Positions 8,927-16,357 are shown, counted from the first letter of the stretch. The stretch is 17,848 nt of DNA from Intestinimonas sp052065695 (GCF_052065695.1 NZ_JBQHTM010000056.1:1-17848); one strand, 5' to 3'. The notes: generated by a model from the sequence alone, not told the origin. Translations and numbers: made by a program.

Positions 8927-9125
8927 AGGTTCCTCCTTTAATCGTTCTGTCCAGTCTTTGATTTCGTGTTTTCTCGAATACATGATTGATTAAGAAAGCC
9001 CAGGATGAGAGTATTGCCGCGCAGATAGAGCCAGATCCGTAAGACGATAACCGACGTCGGCCATCTATAAACCAGAGAATACGGGTGAAGCGCTCCATAA
9101 AAAACGGCGGGAGGCATGGCTCGCA
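8927..9125. other. Short intergenic gap without a convincing gene
   Basis: The 199-bp gap between the helical protein stop and the beta-galactosidase start shows no clear promoter or hairpin. A 63-codon minus-strand frame (GTG at 9129, overlapping the stop of the helical protein gene) and a 74-codon frame (ATG at 9098) cross it. Neither has a Shine-Dalgarno or a recognisable domain. One GGAGG near 8932-8936 belongs to the GH2 start. The GH2-DUF308 genes may be read through from the promoter at 9648-9676. Confidence 0.4.
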
Positions 9126-9605
9126 TCACAGCTCCTCTGACAGCTGATGCAGGGCCTTCGCTTTGGCTGATTGTCTCCGGTGCACATCCTGTCCCAGCAG
9201 CTCCAGGCTGATGGCGGATAATGCGGAAAACAGCGCATGGTATATGGATTGTCTTGCGAAATCAATTGCGTATTCCGCATATAGCATCCTGGCTTCTGAT
9301 TGTTCCTGCACTGGAGTGCTGACTTCGCCGTGAAAGTAAGCGGGCCGTTTCTGTTCCGTAATTCGCTTTACTGCCTGATAGTAGTTTTTCTGGGTCTCTG
9401 CCAGTGCGGAGAGAGCTGGCGAGCGGCTCCTACGAATATTGTCCTCCAGATGGGCGGCCCATTCATCGCTGGTCTCATGAAGCTTTTGTGTCGCCGCCTG
9501 CAGTTCGTTCGAGTCCAGTGTTTGGCAGGTGCGCAGGCAGGCCTGCATGATATGCGTGTCCTCATCCAGTTCGCACAGTTTCGGGTAAAATGCTTCTCGT
9601 TCCAT
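9126..9605 (-). CDS. Unrecognised 159-residue helical protein
   Basis: I do not recognise this family. The product is about 159 residues, predicted soluble and almost wholly alpha-helical, with long charged helices (about 28-85 and 100-158), a short break at KRPAYFHGEVSTP (86-98), and Cys at 11, 23 and 27. The segment AEYAIDFARQSIYHALFSAL (110-129) is amphipathic with a hydrophobic face. No signal peptide, DNA-binding motif or catalytic motif is evident. The ATG at 9605 is chosen because AGGAGG lies 4 nt upstream; the open frame reaches 9644, but those residues precede the ribosome site. It has its own promoter at 9648-9676, with a 13-bp direct repeat copy just upstream of the -35. It lies directly downstream of the LytTR/histidine kinase pair on the same strand, which makes it a candidate output gene (inference). 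The coding call rests on RBS, promoter and amphipathic structure. Confidence 0.75.
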   Translation of the reverse strand: MEREAFYPKLCELDEDTHIMQACLRTCQTLDSNELQAATQKLHETSDEWAAHLEDNIRRSRSPALSALAETQKNYYQAVKRITEQKRPAYFHGEVSTPVQEQSEARMLYAEYAIDFARQSIYHALFSALSAISLELLGQDVHRRQSAKAKALHQLSEEL

Positions 9606-9647
9606 AGTTCCTCCTAGACGGCTCATCGTCTGGCGTTTCCTCATAGT

Positions 9648-9676
9648 ATCCTAGCGAACCGACAACCATGTGACAA
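9648..9676 (-). promoter_or_regulatory. Promoter of the helical protein gene
   Basis: Read on the minus strand, TTGTCA (complement of 9671-9676), a 17-nt spacer and TAGGAT (complement of 9648-9653) form a plausible sigma-A promoter with a weak -10. Transcription would start near 9641, about 35 nt before the ATG at 9605. The proximal copy of the 13-bp repeat (9679-9691) ends 2 nt upstream of the -35, the usual place for an activator site. Confidence 0.55.
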
Positions 9677-9678
9677 TT

Positions 9679-9772
9679 TGCAATTTAACATCTGTGTATA
9701 GACAAACGCCGGTATCTGTCCAATTTTTGACAGATACCGGCGTTCGTACAACAAAAATATGCAATTTAACAT
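9679..9772. repeat. 13-bp direct repeat pair flanking a hairpin
   Basis: TGCAATTTAACAT occurs at 9679-9691 and again, identical, at 9760-9772, 81 bp apart start to start. Between them is the perfect hairpin described separately. On the minus strand each copy reads ATGTTAAATTGCA, loosely like a LytTR half-site (GTT followed by purines), but neither copy matches the AgrA-type consensus fully, and the spacing is not the usual 21-22 bp. Possible roles are activator sites for the neighbouring LytTR regulator or scars of a small mobile element. Confidence 0.7.
9705..9744. terminator. Perfect 16-bp stem hairpin downstream of the histidine kinase gene
   Basis: AACGCCGGTATCTGTC (9705-9720) is perfectly complementary to GACAGATACCGGCGTT (9729-9744), with an 8-nt loop. 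It lies 95 bp past the kinase stop and upstream of the helical protein promoter. On the minus strand the stem is followed by TTGTCTAT, a weak T-rich tail, so it may terminate the regulator-kinase transcript. An operator palindrome is the alternative. The plus strand shows no T-run after the stem. Confidence 0.6.
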
Positions 9773-9838
9773 TTCGACATGCGGCCGAAAGGCGGCAGAT
9801 ATAGTTTGTGGGCCAGATATGATGTGCACTGCGCAATC

Positions 9839-11116
9839 TCACAGCACCAGTCTCAACCGGAACCAGCCGTCTGTCAGGTCAAACTGGCAGACGGCTCCGT
9901 TTTTACGGCAAAACGCACAGATGGACTGCGCTCCCAGACCATGCCCCTCCTTTGGCGCTACCGGAAGGCCGTTGCTGTCAAAGGTAACATTGGCGGCACA
10001 AGGATTGGAGAGTTCCAGCATGACGCCGGGTGCTCCTACCATCTTACACCGGATCTCCCGCTGCTCCTGGGGCAGTGCCAGATTGGCGTGGATGGCATTT
10101 TCCAAAGCATTGGCTACAACGATGGCCAACTCGCCCTCGTCCACTGGCAAGGTGTCAGGTAGGGAGATCTTTGCCTCCACCCGGATGCCCTGTCTTTTGG
10201 CCTGCTCGAAGTAAGAGGAAAACACAGCGTCCAATATTGGGGGACGGCACCAGCGGATTTCCTTCCGCTCATCCAGCCGCTTCTGGGCGGCGTCCAGAAA
10301 GTCTAGGGCCGCATCCTTGTCCCCGCGTGACACCAGCTCTGTGACAACCTGGAGCTGATGGCGCAGGTCGTGGCGCTGGATTCGAATACTTTCCTCTACT
10401 TCTTTGATCCGATGCACCTTTTCTTTCAGCGCTGAAATCTGTACGGTCAGCAGCGCGGTACTCTGTCGCTCCATCTGGATGCGGTACTGCGCCAGAAGGC
10501 TCTTGAATACGGCGACATACACAATGGCGATAGGAATAACAGCGGCATAGAGATAGAGACGCTGTGCTTTATTTTCGAGATAACTGCCTGGCCAGGCGGC
10601 CACAAAAATAAGATAGCCGCAGAACACACAGGGAACGAGGGTAAGTACCCCCCAGCGGGCAGGCATCACCCGGATCAGCATGCGGAAAGGTTTCCGTAGG
10701 AAACGCCACTCCAGATAAATCACCGCAAAATAGAATGCACACATCAACAGGATATTCACAAGCCATGAGAGGCACAGGGACTCCGTCAGCCAGCGGATCA
10801 TAGAGGCCGACAGCGCGGAGATCAGAATCTGTGTCGTGTAGTTAAAAACCGCCTGGGTGGGGGTGTCATTGGAGGCCAAATATGTAAGGAAGGTAGCCGG
10901 AACAGAAATGCTGAGAAAAAATAGGCGGAGCAGCAGCAGTTCTCCGCCGAGACACAGCAAAATCAGGCTGGAACCAACCACCCAAATGCTGTAAACCGCC
11001 AGAATCAGCAGCAGCTTTCTGCGCCCAAAGCGAAATTCGGTCAGACTTGCCATCATTCCAACGGTCATTATTGTAATAAAGAAGACGCGGAAGACGAGAA
11101 AAATGATATTTGTCAT
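9839..11116 (-). CDS. AgrC-like GHKL sensor histidine kinase
   Basis: A 425-residue membrane histidine kinase. The N-terminal half (about 1-205) has six or so hydrophobic segments (near 4-23, 34-57, 60-80, 92-108, 115-135, 155-175, 186-204) with no large extracellular domain, as in AgrC-type receptors. A coiled linker (210-242) leads to the phospho-acceptor H249 in QRHDLRHQL (HPK10 style). The HATPase domain has N-box ANALENAIHAN (N336, N340) and G-box GHGLG (391-395), typical of the HATPase_c_5/GHKL group that pairs with LytTR regulators. Its ATG overlaps the regulator stop as ATGA (11113-11116). AgrC-type receptors usually sense peptides, but no AgrB/AgrD-like gene or short peptide ORF is visible nearby, so the signal is unknown. 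Family is firm. Confidence 0.93.
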   Translation of the reverse strand: MTNIIFLVFRVFFITIMTVGMMASLTEFRFGRRKLLLILAVYSIWVVGSSLILLCLGGELLLLRLFFLSISVPATFLTYLASNDTPTQAVFNYTTQILISALSASMIRWLTESLCLSWLVNILLMCAFYFAVIYLEWRFLRKPFRMLIRVMPARWGVLTLVPCVFCGYLIFVAAWPGSYLENKAQRLYLYAAVIPIAIVYVAVFKSLLAQYRIQMERQSTALLTVQISALKEKVHRIKEVEESIRIQRHDLRHQLQVVTELVSRGDKDAALDFLDAAQKRLDERKEIRWCRPPILDAVFSSYFEQAKRQGIRVEAKISLPDTLPVDEGELAIVVANALENAIHANLALPQEQREIRCKMVGAPGVMLELSNPCAANVTFDSNGLPVAPKEGHGLGAQSICAFCRKNGAVCQFDLTDGWFRLRLVL

Positions 11117-11850
11117 AGTGAATGGGCCTCCAGCCAGTAGCTGCCCCAGGCTTTCTTAAAGTCTGTCGCCGCTGTCCGTGGCAGCGCCACAGACTGGCCG
11201 TTGTCCAGCAAAGCAGTCTGTCCCTGCACTCCGGTGACATGCTGGAAATTCAGTACGAAGCTGGCCCCGCACAGGCAAAAGCGCCGGTCGGCCAGCAGGG
11301 GAGCGGCCGCTTCACGGAAGGAGACCCGAATCGTCTGAGAATCTACCGTGCCGTCGGTGCAGTAATAGCGCATACAGCGCTCCACTCGTTCCACATACCG
11401 GATGCGCTCCAGCAGGATGCGCCGGGGGCCGCCCGTCGTGGGCACCACAACGGCGCTGCTCCGCCGCTGATTCAGCTTCTCCACCGCACCGTCTAATACC
11501 TGAAAGAGCTTCCTTTGCTCCACCGGCTTGAGCAGATAGAAAAAAGCCCGGACGTCGTAGCTGTCGGCGGCAAAGTCGTTGGAATTGGTGAGATAGATGA
11601 TCTCACCGCCCTCACCCATCGCTCGCAGACGGCGTCCAGTGTCGATTCCGCTCAGATCTGGCATAAGGATATCCAGCACATATAGGCCAAAGCCCTCCGC
11701 ATCCTCCGCCCTTGCCAACAGCGCGTTACCACTCCGGAACGCCTCCACCTGCCCATGCAGGCCGGGGCGAGACTGGAGATAGGCCTCCAACAGCGCCGCC
11801 ATCTTATTCAGTTGTTGTTCGTCATCATCACATATGGCGATCCGCAGCAT
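11113..11850 (-). CDS. LytTR-family response regulator
   Basis: A 245-residue response regulator. The receiver domain (1-125) has acidic CDDD (7-10), the phosphorylation site D60 in LYVLDILMPDLSG, T88 in IIYLTNS and K108 in FYLLKPV. The C-terminal part (about 140-245) matches the LytTR DNA-binding fold (ILLERIRYVERVERCMRYYC, FCLCGASFVLNFQHV, SVALPRT), which contacts short direct repeats through beta-strand loops. The start at 11850 is chosen from GGGAGG (complement of 11857-11862) 6 nt upstream; the longer frame to 11964 runs through the promoter region. It is first in an operon with the kinase (ATGA overlap). Its targets are not defined; candidates are its own promoter region and the repeats at 9679-9772. 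Confidence 0.93.
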   Translation of the reverse strand: MLRIAICDDDEQQLNKMAALLEAYLQSRPGLHGQVEAFRSGNALLARAEDAEGFGLYVLDILMPDLSGIDTGRRLRAMGEGGEIIYLTNSNDFAADSYDVRAFFYLLKPVEQRKLFQVLDGAVEKLNQRRSSAVVVPTTGGPRRILLERIRYVERVERCMRYYCTDGTVDSQTIRVSFREAAAPLLADRRFCLCGASFVLNFQHVTGVQGQTALLDNGQSVALPRTAATDFKKAWGSYWLEAHSL

Positions 11851-11925
11851 AGTCAGCCTCCCTGATGTAACCAACTTCGAATTTTGCGCAAATAGCGGCA
11901 AATTCTGAGTTGCTACTTCCCAATT

Positions 11926-11943
11926 TTGTAACGATTCATACAA
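11926..11943. promoter_or_regulatory. Dyad in the divergent regulator/Cys-rich gene promoter region
   Basis: TTGTA (11926-11930) and TACAA (11939-11943) form an inverted repeat with an 8-bp spacer. TACAAT at 11939-11944 could be a plus-strand -10 for the small Cys-rich gene (start 12002), but no good -35 sits 17 nt upstream. No convincing promoter for the response regulator was found on the minus strand. The 151-bp gap between 11850 and 12002 must contain both divergent promoters. Confidence 0.3.
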
Positions 11944-12001
11944 TGAAAATAGCATGAAAGCCAAAAACCGTCAAGAGGGACTGCTAAAAGGAGGTCTTGC
12001 T

Positions 12002-12228
12002 ATGCAGTATGACTGTAAAGCATATGATGACCGGCGAGAACCCCTGTCTGCGCCCAAACGAGACGGAAGCGTGTGGCCCAGTCAGAGTTGCCCTGCGTTT
12101 ACCCCCAGAAAAGAGCACCTGCCCATAGAGGGCAGCCAGTGCTGGTTCTGCCGCTATGCGTATTTTCACCGAAATGTTCGGTGGCGCTGGAGGTGGGAAT
12201 CTGCTGCTGGCCGGACATACAGATTTGA
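12002..12228 (+). pseudogene. Small Cys-rich (zinc-ribbon-like) protein, apparent frameshift
   Basis: A short gene opens at 12002 with AGGAGG 7 nt upstream. Read in its own frame it gives 81 residues to a stop at 12245-12247: a Cys/Trp/Pro-rich N-terminus (WPSQSCPAFTPRKEHLP, then CWFCRYAYFH at 47-56), then about 22 Arg/Trp-rich residues that look like out-of-frame translation. A different frame starting at 12181 reads VALEVGICCWPDIQI and stops at 12226-12228. Joining the two at about residue 59 (one base missing near 12176-12181) gives a protein of about 75 residues with a CxxC and a CC pair, a plausible four-Cys metal site. I infer a frameshift from residue composition, not from an alignment. 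Function unknown. Could instead be a genuine 81-residue protein. Confidence 0.55.
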
Positions 12229-12290
12229 TAAAGGCAGCGCGGTTTGAGGCATTTCTATACGATCACCGTTTTAAAAGGATGTTTTGTTTT

Positions 12291-13484
12291 ATGGTGCGCA
12301 AAATGCAAAACTTACTCAATCACAGGCTTCGATTTGACCTACAAATTCCCAGTTATATCCGTCAGGAGTTCCTGAAGGAATCAGTGCGGAAAAACAACTT
12401 TTCCTTACAGATCATCTGTGCGATTATTTTTGCGGTGGAGCTCTTCAATATCGCCCGGGTGCTGTTTTGGTCCCAGTCCGGACTAGGGACCCGGAACAAC
12501 CGTATATATTTTTCCATGTACTGCCTCCTGATCCTCGTGGCAGCCCTGTGGCTGGTACTGCGGCGGGCGCTGAAGCGGGCCCCGGCAGGGGTTCAGTGGA
12601 ACGCCCAGTATGCGGTGACCTACCTGATTCTTTTGTGGCACATGGGGCTTAACACCTACGATCTATACCGCGATCCAGCGGCGGGGACCACGGTGCTGAC
12701 GACGGCGCTGCTGGGATTGGCTTTGCTGATCCAGTCGCCGCCCTGGTACAGCGCAGCGCAGTTTGTGGTGGGCTACCTGGTGTTTCGGGCCATCATGGCC
12801 CCGCTGCTGGATGTGGGTGGCCGACTCAATCTGACCATCACCTTTGTGGTGGCCCTGGCCGTTTCCCTGGCCAATGCCCATCATAACGCTGTTATGCTGA
12901 AGCAGCAGAAGCAGATCATAGAGATCAATGCCAAATTGCAGCAGCTGGTACAGTTGGACCCCCTGACGGGGCTACTCAACAAGACGACGGTGGAATGTTG
13001 GGCGGAGCAGGTGCTCTGCGGCCTGGAGCGCGCGGAGAGATCCAGTGGCCTGACCCTGTTCCTTGCGGATCTGGATGAGTTCAAAGGGATCAACGACCGC
13101 TATGGACACCCCTGCGGGGACCATGTGCTGGTGGAGACGGCGGAAGCCATGCGCCGTGCCTTTCCGGACGCGGCTGGTTTGGGACGGGTCGGTGGAGACG
13201 AGTTTGCAGTGCTTTACGACCGCCCCCTGACACAGGCGCAAGCCATGAACCTGGGCCAGGGGCTGGTGGAGCGATTGGGCACAATCCAATGGCAGGGGCA
13301 GCCCTTGGCAATCCAGTGCAGCGTGGGTGTGTGCATCTGCACAAAGCCCCAGTGTACTTACCAGCAGCTGTATGCGGAAACAGACCAAATGCTGTATCAA
13401 GCCAAGGAGACCGGAAAAGGCCGATGCTGCGTCCAGAAGTTGGAGTATGCGGAAAAGGAGCCGTTCGAGGAGGCGTGTGTATGA
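12291..13484 (+). CDS. Membrane diguanylate cyclase with GGDEF domain
   Basis: A 397-residue protein with an N-terminal membrane region (hydrophobic helices near 38-60, 73-91, 107-121, 133-149, 155-172, 180-196) and a C-terminal GGDEF domain (about 220-385). Catalytic features are present: DPLTGLLN (223-230), metal-binding D260 in LADLDEF, N268-D269 in GINDRYGH and an intact GGDEF at 301-305, so it should make c-di-GMP from GTP. The inhibitory RxxD motif expected 5 residues upstream is absent (PDAA at 292-295), so product feedback inhibition is not predicted. The sensor region matches no family I recognise. The start at 12291 (AAAGGA 11 nt upstream) is preferred; the frame is open to 12156 but overlaps the Cys-rich gene there. 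Its stop overlaps the next start as ATGA (13481-13484), tying it to the surface protein gene. Confidence 0.9.
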   Translation: MVRKMQNLLNHRLRFDLQIPSYIRQEFLKESVRKNNFSLQIICAIIFAVELFNIARVLFWSQSGLGTRNNRIYFSMYCLLILVAALWLVLRRALKRAPAGVQWNAQYAVTYLILLWHMGLNTYDLYRDPAAGTTVLTTALLGLALLIQSPPWYSAAQFVVGYLVFRAIMAPLLDVGGRLNLTITFVVALAVSLANAHHNAVMLKQQKQIIEINAKLQQLVQLDPLTGLLNKTTVECWAEQVLCGLERAERSSGLTLFLADLDEFKGINDRYGHPCGDHVLVETAEAMRRAFPDAAGLGRVGGDEFAVLYDRPLTQAQAMNLGQGLVERLGTIQWQGQPLAIQCSVGVCICTKPQCTYQQLYAETDQMLYQAKETGKGRCCVQKLEYAEKEPFEEACV

Positions 13485-16357
13485 AAAAACGGATGTTGAG
13501 CTGGGGGCTGATGCTCTCCCTGCTGATTACCCTGCTGCCGGTACGGGTACTGGCGGCGGGCGGGACTTGCAACGGCAGCCACAGCAGCGGCTGGACGGCA
13601 TTGACTGCGGGCACAACCAGCCTGTCCGGCAACTGCTATCTGTCGGACCATGTGACGGCCAGCAGCAGCATCACAATTTCCGGCACCGCCACCCTCTGCC
13701 TCAAGGGCAAAGTGCTGGACCTGAACGGGCACAACATCACCGTGGGCAGCGGCGCCAGCCTGACCATCTGCGACTGCCAGGCCACCGCCACGGAGGGCTG
13801 TCTGGATGAAACCGGCCTGTGGCAGCAGGGCAGCGGCGGGGAAGGCTGCACCCTCGACGGCGGCGTCATCACCGGCGGCAAGGCGACCTTGGGCGGCGCC
13901 ATTCTGGTGGAGGGCGGCGCCCTGACCCTGGAGTCGGGCAATATCGCCGGCAGCACCGCGGACAAGGGCGGCGGCGTCTATGTCAGCAATGGCAGCTTCA
14001 CCATGACCGGCGGCACCATCACCGGCAACCTGGCAAACGGAGTGGGAGCTGGCACGAGCGGAGCCGACATTTGCGGCGGCGGCGGGGTATATGTAAGCAC
14101 CGGCGGTACCTTCGCCATGTCCGGCGGGTCTATACAAAAGAATAGGATGACAGTTTCCGAACAAAATGACGGCGGCGGCGGGGTACTCATCGATGATGGC
14201 AGCTTCACCCTGTCCGGCGGCAGCATTACAGAAAACGCTGTGGTCAAACAAACGCGGGATGGCGGCGGCGGCGGGGTGTACCTCAGCAGGGGGACCTTCA
14301 CCATGTCGGACGGCGCGATCTCGGGCAATGAGGCCACATTCGGCGGCGGGGTATTGGTTTTTGGCAAGGAAGGTACGGAAACGAACTTTCTGCTGTCCGG
14401 CGGCAGTATTACGGGCAACCATGCCAGTGAAGGCGGCGGCGTGTATCTGTCGCTAAGCGACTACGGTGCAGCATTTAAGCTCTCCGGAGAACCGGACATC
14501 AGCGGCAACACCGCGGGCAGCAATTCGGACCCCTCCAATCTATATCTGAATGACAACGTGATCACCCTGAATGAGCCCCTGCCCCCTGGTAAGACCTACG
14601 GTGTGAACGCCAGCCGCGGCTTCGTCACCCGCGGCTGGGGGACTCACATGAGCGGCGCAGAGCCCACGGATTATTTCACCTCCGAGATGGATGGCGCAAT
14701 CATTATGCTCGCCGGAGAAGGCGACAGCCAGGAGGTCATACTGCATACGCATTTCTATTCTTACACCGCTGACGGCCAGGCGAACACCATTACGCAAACC
14801 TGTACTGGCTTTGGTAACTGCGGCCACAGCGCCACAGCCACCCTCAGCGTATCCCCCGGCCCTCATTATGCCAATGCTGACGGCAGCCCCGTCACGCCAG
14901 CCACGGTGACATACAGTAGCAACTGGGTTGGGGAACATCCAGAAGTTACCTATGAAAACAATGATAAGGCAGGCACCGCCACCGCCAGCCTTACGATAGA
15001 AAACAAAACGGTTAGCGTCAGCTTTGAAATTTTGGAGCCTCTCCCCACCTATACGGTCACCTTCAACGCCAACGGCCACGGTACCGCGCCTGAGCAGCAG
15101 TCGGTGCAGCAGGGCGGCAAGGTAGAGGACCCCCCCACCCCCACCGCCGACGGCTACGACTTCGGCGGGTGGTACCAAGAAGCGGACTGCACCACCCCGT
15201 GGAATTTTGGCAGCGACACGGTCAGCGGCGACCTCACCCTCTACGCCCAATGGACCCCGATCACCTACCACATCACCTATAACCTGGACGGCGGCAGCCT
15301 TGCCGGTGGGCAGGTCAACCCCGGCAGCTACACGGTGGAGACGGGCGATTTTATCCTCAATAACCCCACAAAGCAGGGCTACATCTTTGCAGGCTGGACG
15401 GAGGGCGACGGCACAGAGCTCCAGCAGACCGTCACCATTCCCAGGGGAAGCACCGGAGACAAGGCCTACACCGCCCACTGGACGCTGAGCGCCCCCACTG
15501 TGACGCTCAGCGCCGACCCCGCTGACGCAAGCGGCACCTACAGCGGGGGCAGTCCCGTGGTCACCCTCACCGCCCAGGCCAGCCACGAGGTGGGTGTGAC
15601 CTACACCTATGCGTGGTACAAGGACGGCCAGCTGCTGGACGGCAAGACCGGCAGTACTCTGGAGCTCACCGACGTGGCCCACAGCGGCACATACACCGCC
15701 GCCGTCACCGTCCGGGACACGGACGGCCAGGAGGCCAGCGGCACAAGCAACCCCGTCACGGTCACCATCTGCGGGGCCACGCCGGACTACACCGTGCCCA
15801 CCGGCCTCACCGCTGCCTACGGGGACGCACTCTCGTCCGTCGCTCTGCCCGAGGGCTGGACCTGGGAGGATGGGGACGCTCTCGTTGGTAACGCAGGCGA
15901 GCAGAGCCATGCCGCGATTTTCACCCCTGCGAACCCGGACAACTATGAGACCGTGAAGAAGATGGTCACGGTGATGGTAAGCAAGGTCACCCTGAACCCC
16001 GCCGTCCTCTCCGTGGAAAGCAAGGAGTATGACGGCAGCGCGGAGACCAAAGGCGCCATCTCCCTCACCGGCGCGGTGGCGGGTGACCAGCCCACCGCCA
16101 CCGGCACATTCACCTTTGAGGATGCCGGCGCAGGCGAGGACAAGACGGTCCATGTCACCGTCATCCTGGACGGCGCCTGGGGCGAGAACTATAAGCTCTC
16201 CACCGCTGAACTGACTGCCACGGCCGACATTACCCCCAAGACCGTGGGCCTTGTCTGGCACGGCGATAAAGACCTGGTCTACACCGGCCAGCCGGTCAGC
16301 GTTACCGCAGAGGCCACCGGCCTAGTGGGGGAGGACAGCTGTACCGTCACCGTGTAG
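13481..16357 (+). CDS. Large secreted beta-helix/InlB/MBG surface protein, N-terminal part up to amber stop
   Basis: Starts at 13481 with GAGGAGG 7 nt upstream, overlapping the GGDEF stop. Residues 1-26 are a Sec signal peptide (MKKRMLSWGLMLSLLITLLP, cleavage near VLAAG). Residues about 125-347 are Gly-rich repeats of the GGxITGN...GGGVYVSxGxFTMSGG type, forming a right-handed parallel beta-helix. Two InlB B-repeats follow (about 524-592 and 595-667, each ending LYAQWT or YTAHWT), then an Ig-like domain (about 670-763, AWYKDGQLLDG) and MBG/YDG-type beta-sandwich domains (from about 767). These are all typical of Clostridial adhesins and extracellular proteins. Codon 959 is TAG (16355-16357) inside an MBG domain, and the same frame continues to 17749, so the stop truncates a gene of about 1,421 codons. 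Likely extracellular; carbohydrate or host binding is inferred from architecture only. Confidence 0.85.
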   Translation: MKKRMLSWGLMLSLLITLLPVRVLAAGGTCNGSHSSGWTALTAGTTSLSGNCYLSDHVTASSSITISGTATLCLKGKVLDLNGHNITVGSGASLTICDCQATATEGCLDETGLWQQGSGGEGCTLDGGVITGGKATLGGAILVEGGALTLESGNIAGSTADKGGGVYVSNGSFTMTGGTITGNLANGVGAGTSGADICGGGGVYVSTGGTFAMSGGSIQKNRMTVSEQNDGGGGVLIDDGSFTLSGGSITENAVVKQTRDGGGGGVYLSRGTFTMSDGAISGNEATFGGGVLVFGKEGTETNFLLSGGSITGNHASEGGGVYLSLSDYGAAFKLSGEPDISGNTAGSNSDPSNLYLNDNVITLNEPLPPGKTYGVNASRGFVTRGWGTHMSGAEPTDYFTSEMDGAIIMLAGEGDSQEVILHTHFYSYTADGQANTITQTCTGFGNCGHSATATLSVSPGPHYANADGSPVTPATVTYSSNWVGEHPEVTYENNDKAGTATASLTIENKTVSVSFEILEPLPTYTVTFNANGHGTAPEQQSVQQGGKVEDPPTPTADGYDFGGWYQEADCTTPWNFGSDTVSGDLTLYAQWTPITYHITYNLDGGSLAGGQVNPGSYTVETGDFILNNPTKQGYIFAGWTEGDGTELQQTVTIPRGSTGDKAYTAHWTLSAPTVTLSADPADASGTYSGGSPVVTLTAQASHEVGVTYTYAWYKDGQLLDGKTGSTLELTDVAHSGTYTAAVTVRDTDGQEASGTSNPVTVTICGATPDYTVPTGLTAAYGDALSSVALPEGWTWEDGDALVGNAGEQSHAAIFTPANPDNYETVKKMVTVMVSKVTLNPAVLSVESKEYDGSAETKGAISLTGAVAGDQPTATGTFTFEDAGAGEDKTVHVTVILDGAWGENYKLSTAELTATADITPKTVGLVWHGDKDLVYTGQPVSVTAEATGLVGEDSCTVTV
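13855..14520 (+). repeat. Gly-rich beta-helix coding repeats
   Basis: Imperfect tandem repeats of about 20-35 codons encode GGG(V)YVS-x-G-x-FTMSGGSITGN-like turns, with recurrent GGCGGCGGCGGGG runs (for example near 14080, 14169 and 14265). They lie within the surface protein gene. Repeats of this kind can recombine and change copy number. Confidence 0.8.

Noticed and set aside
8938..9129. Small membrane protein gene in the 8927-9125 gap
   Set aside because: A 63-codon frame with GTG start exists, but it has no ribosome site or family; not supported.
12156..12290. GGDEF start at 12156
   Set aside because: The extra residues overlap the Cys-rich gene and are Gly-rich out-of-frame translation; the site before 12291 is more plausible.
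11851..12290. c-di-GMP riboswitch upstream of the GGDEF gene
   Set aside because: The conserved GEMM core motifs were not found in this interval.
13289..13480. Surface protein start at 13289
   Set aside because: The extension lies inside the GGDEF domain; the signal peptide and GAGGAGG place the start at 13481.
14540..16261. Antisense open frame of 573 codons
   Set aside because: It lies opposite the MBG/InlB domains of the surface protein; GC-rich codon use leaves the complement open, and it has no ribosome site or recognisable domain.
16355..16357. Genome-wide amber recoding
   Set aside because: TAG is used as the ordinary terminal stop of the GH2 gene (6709-6711) and only one gene has an internal TAG, so recoding is not supported.
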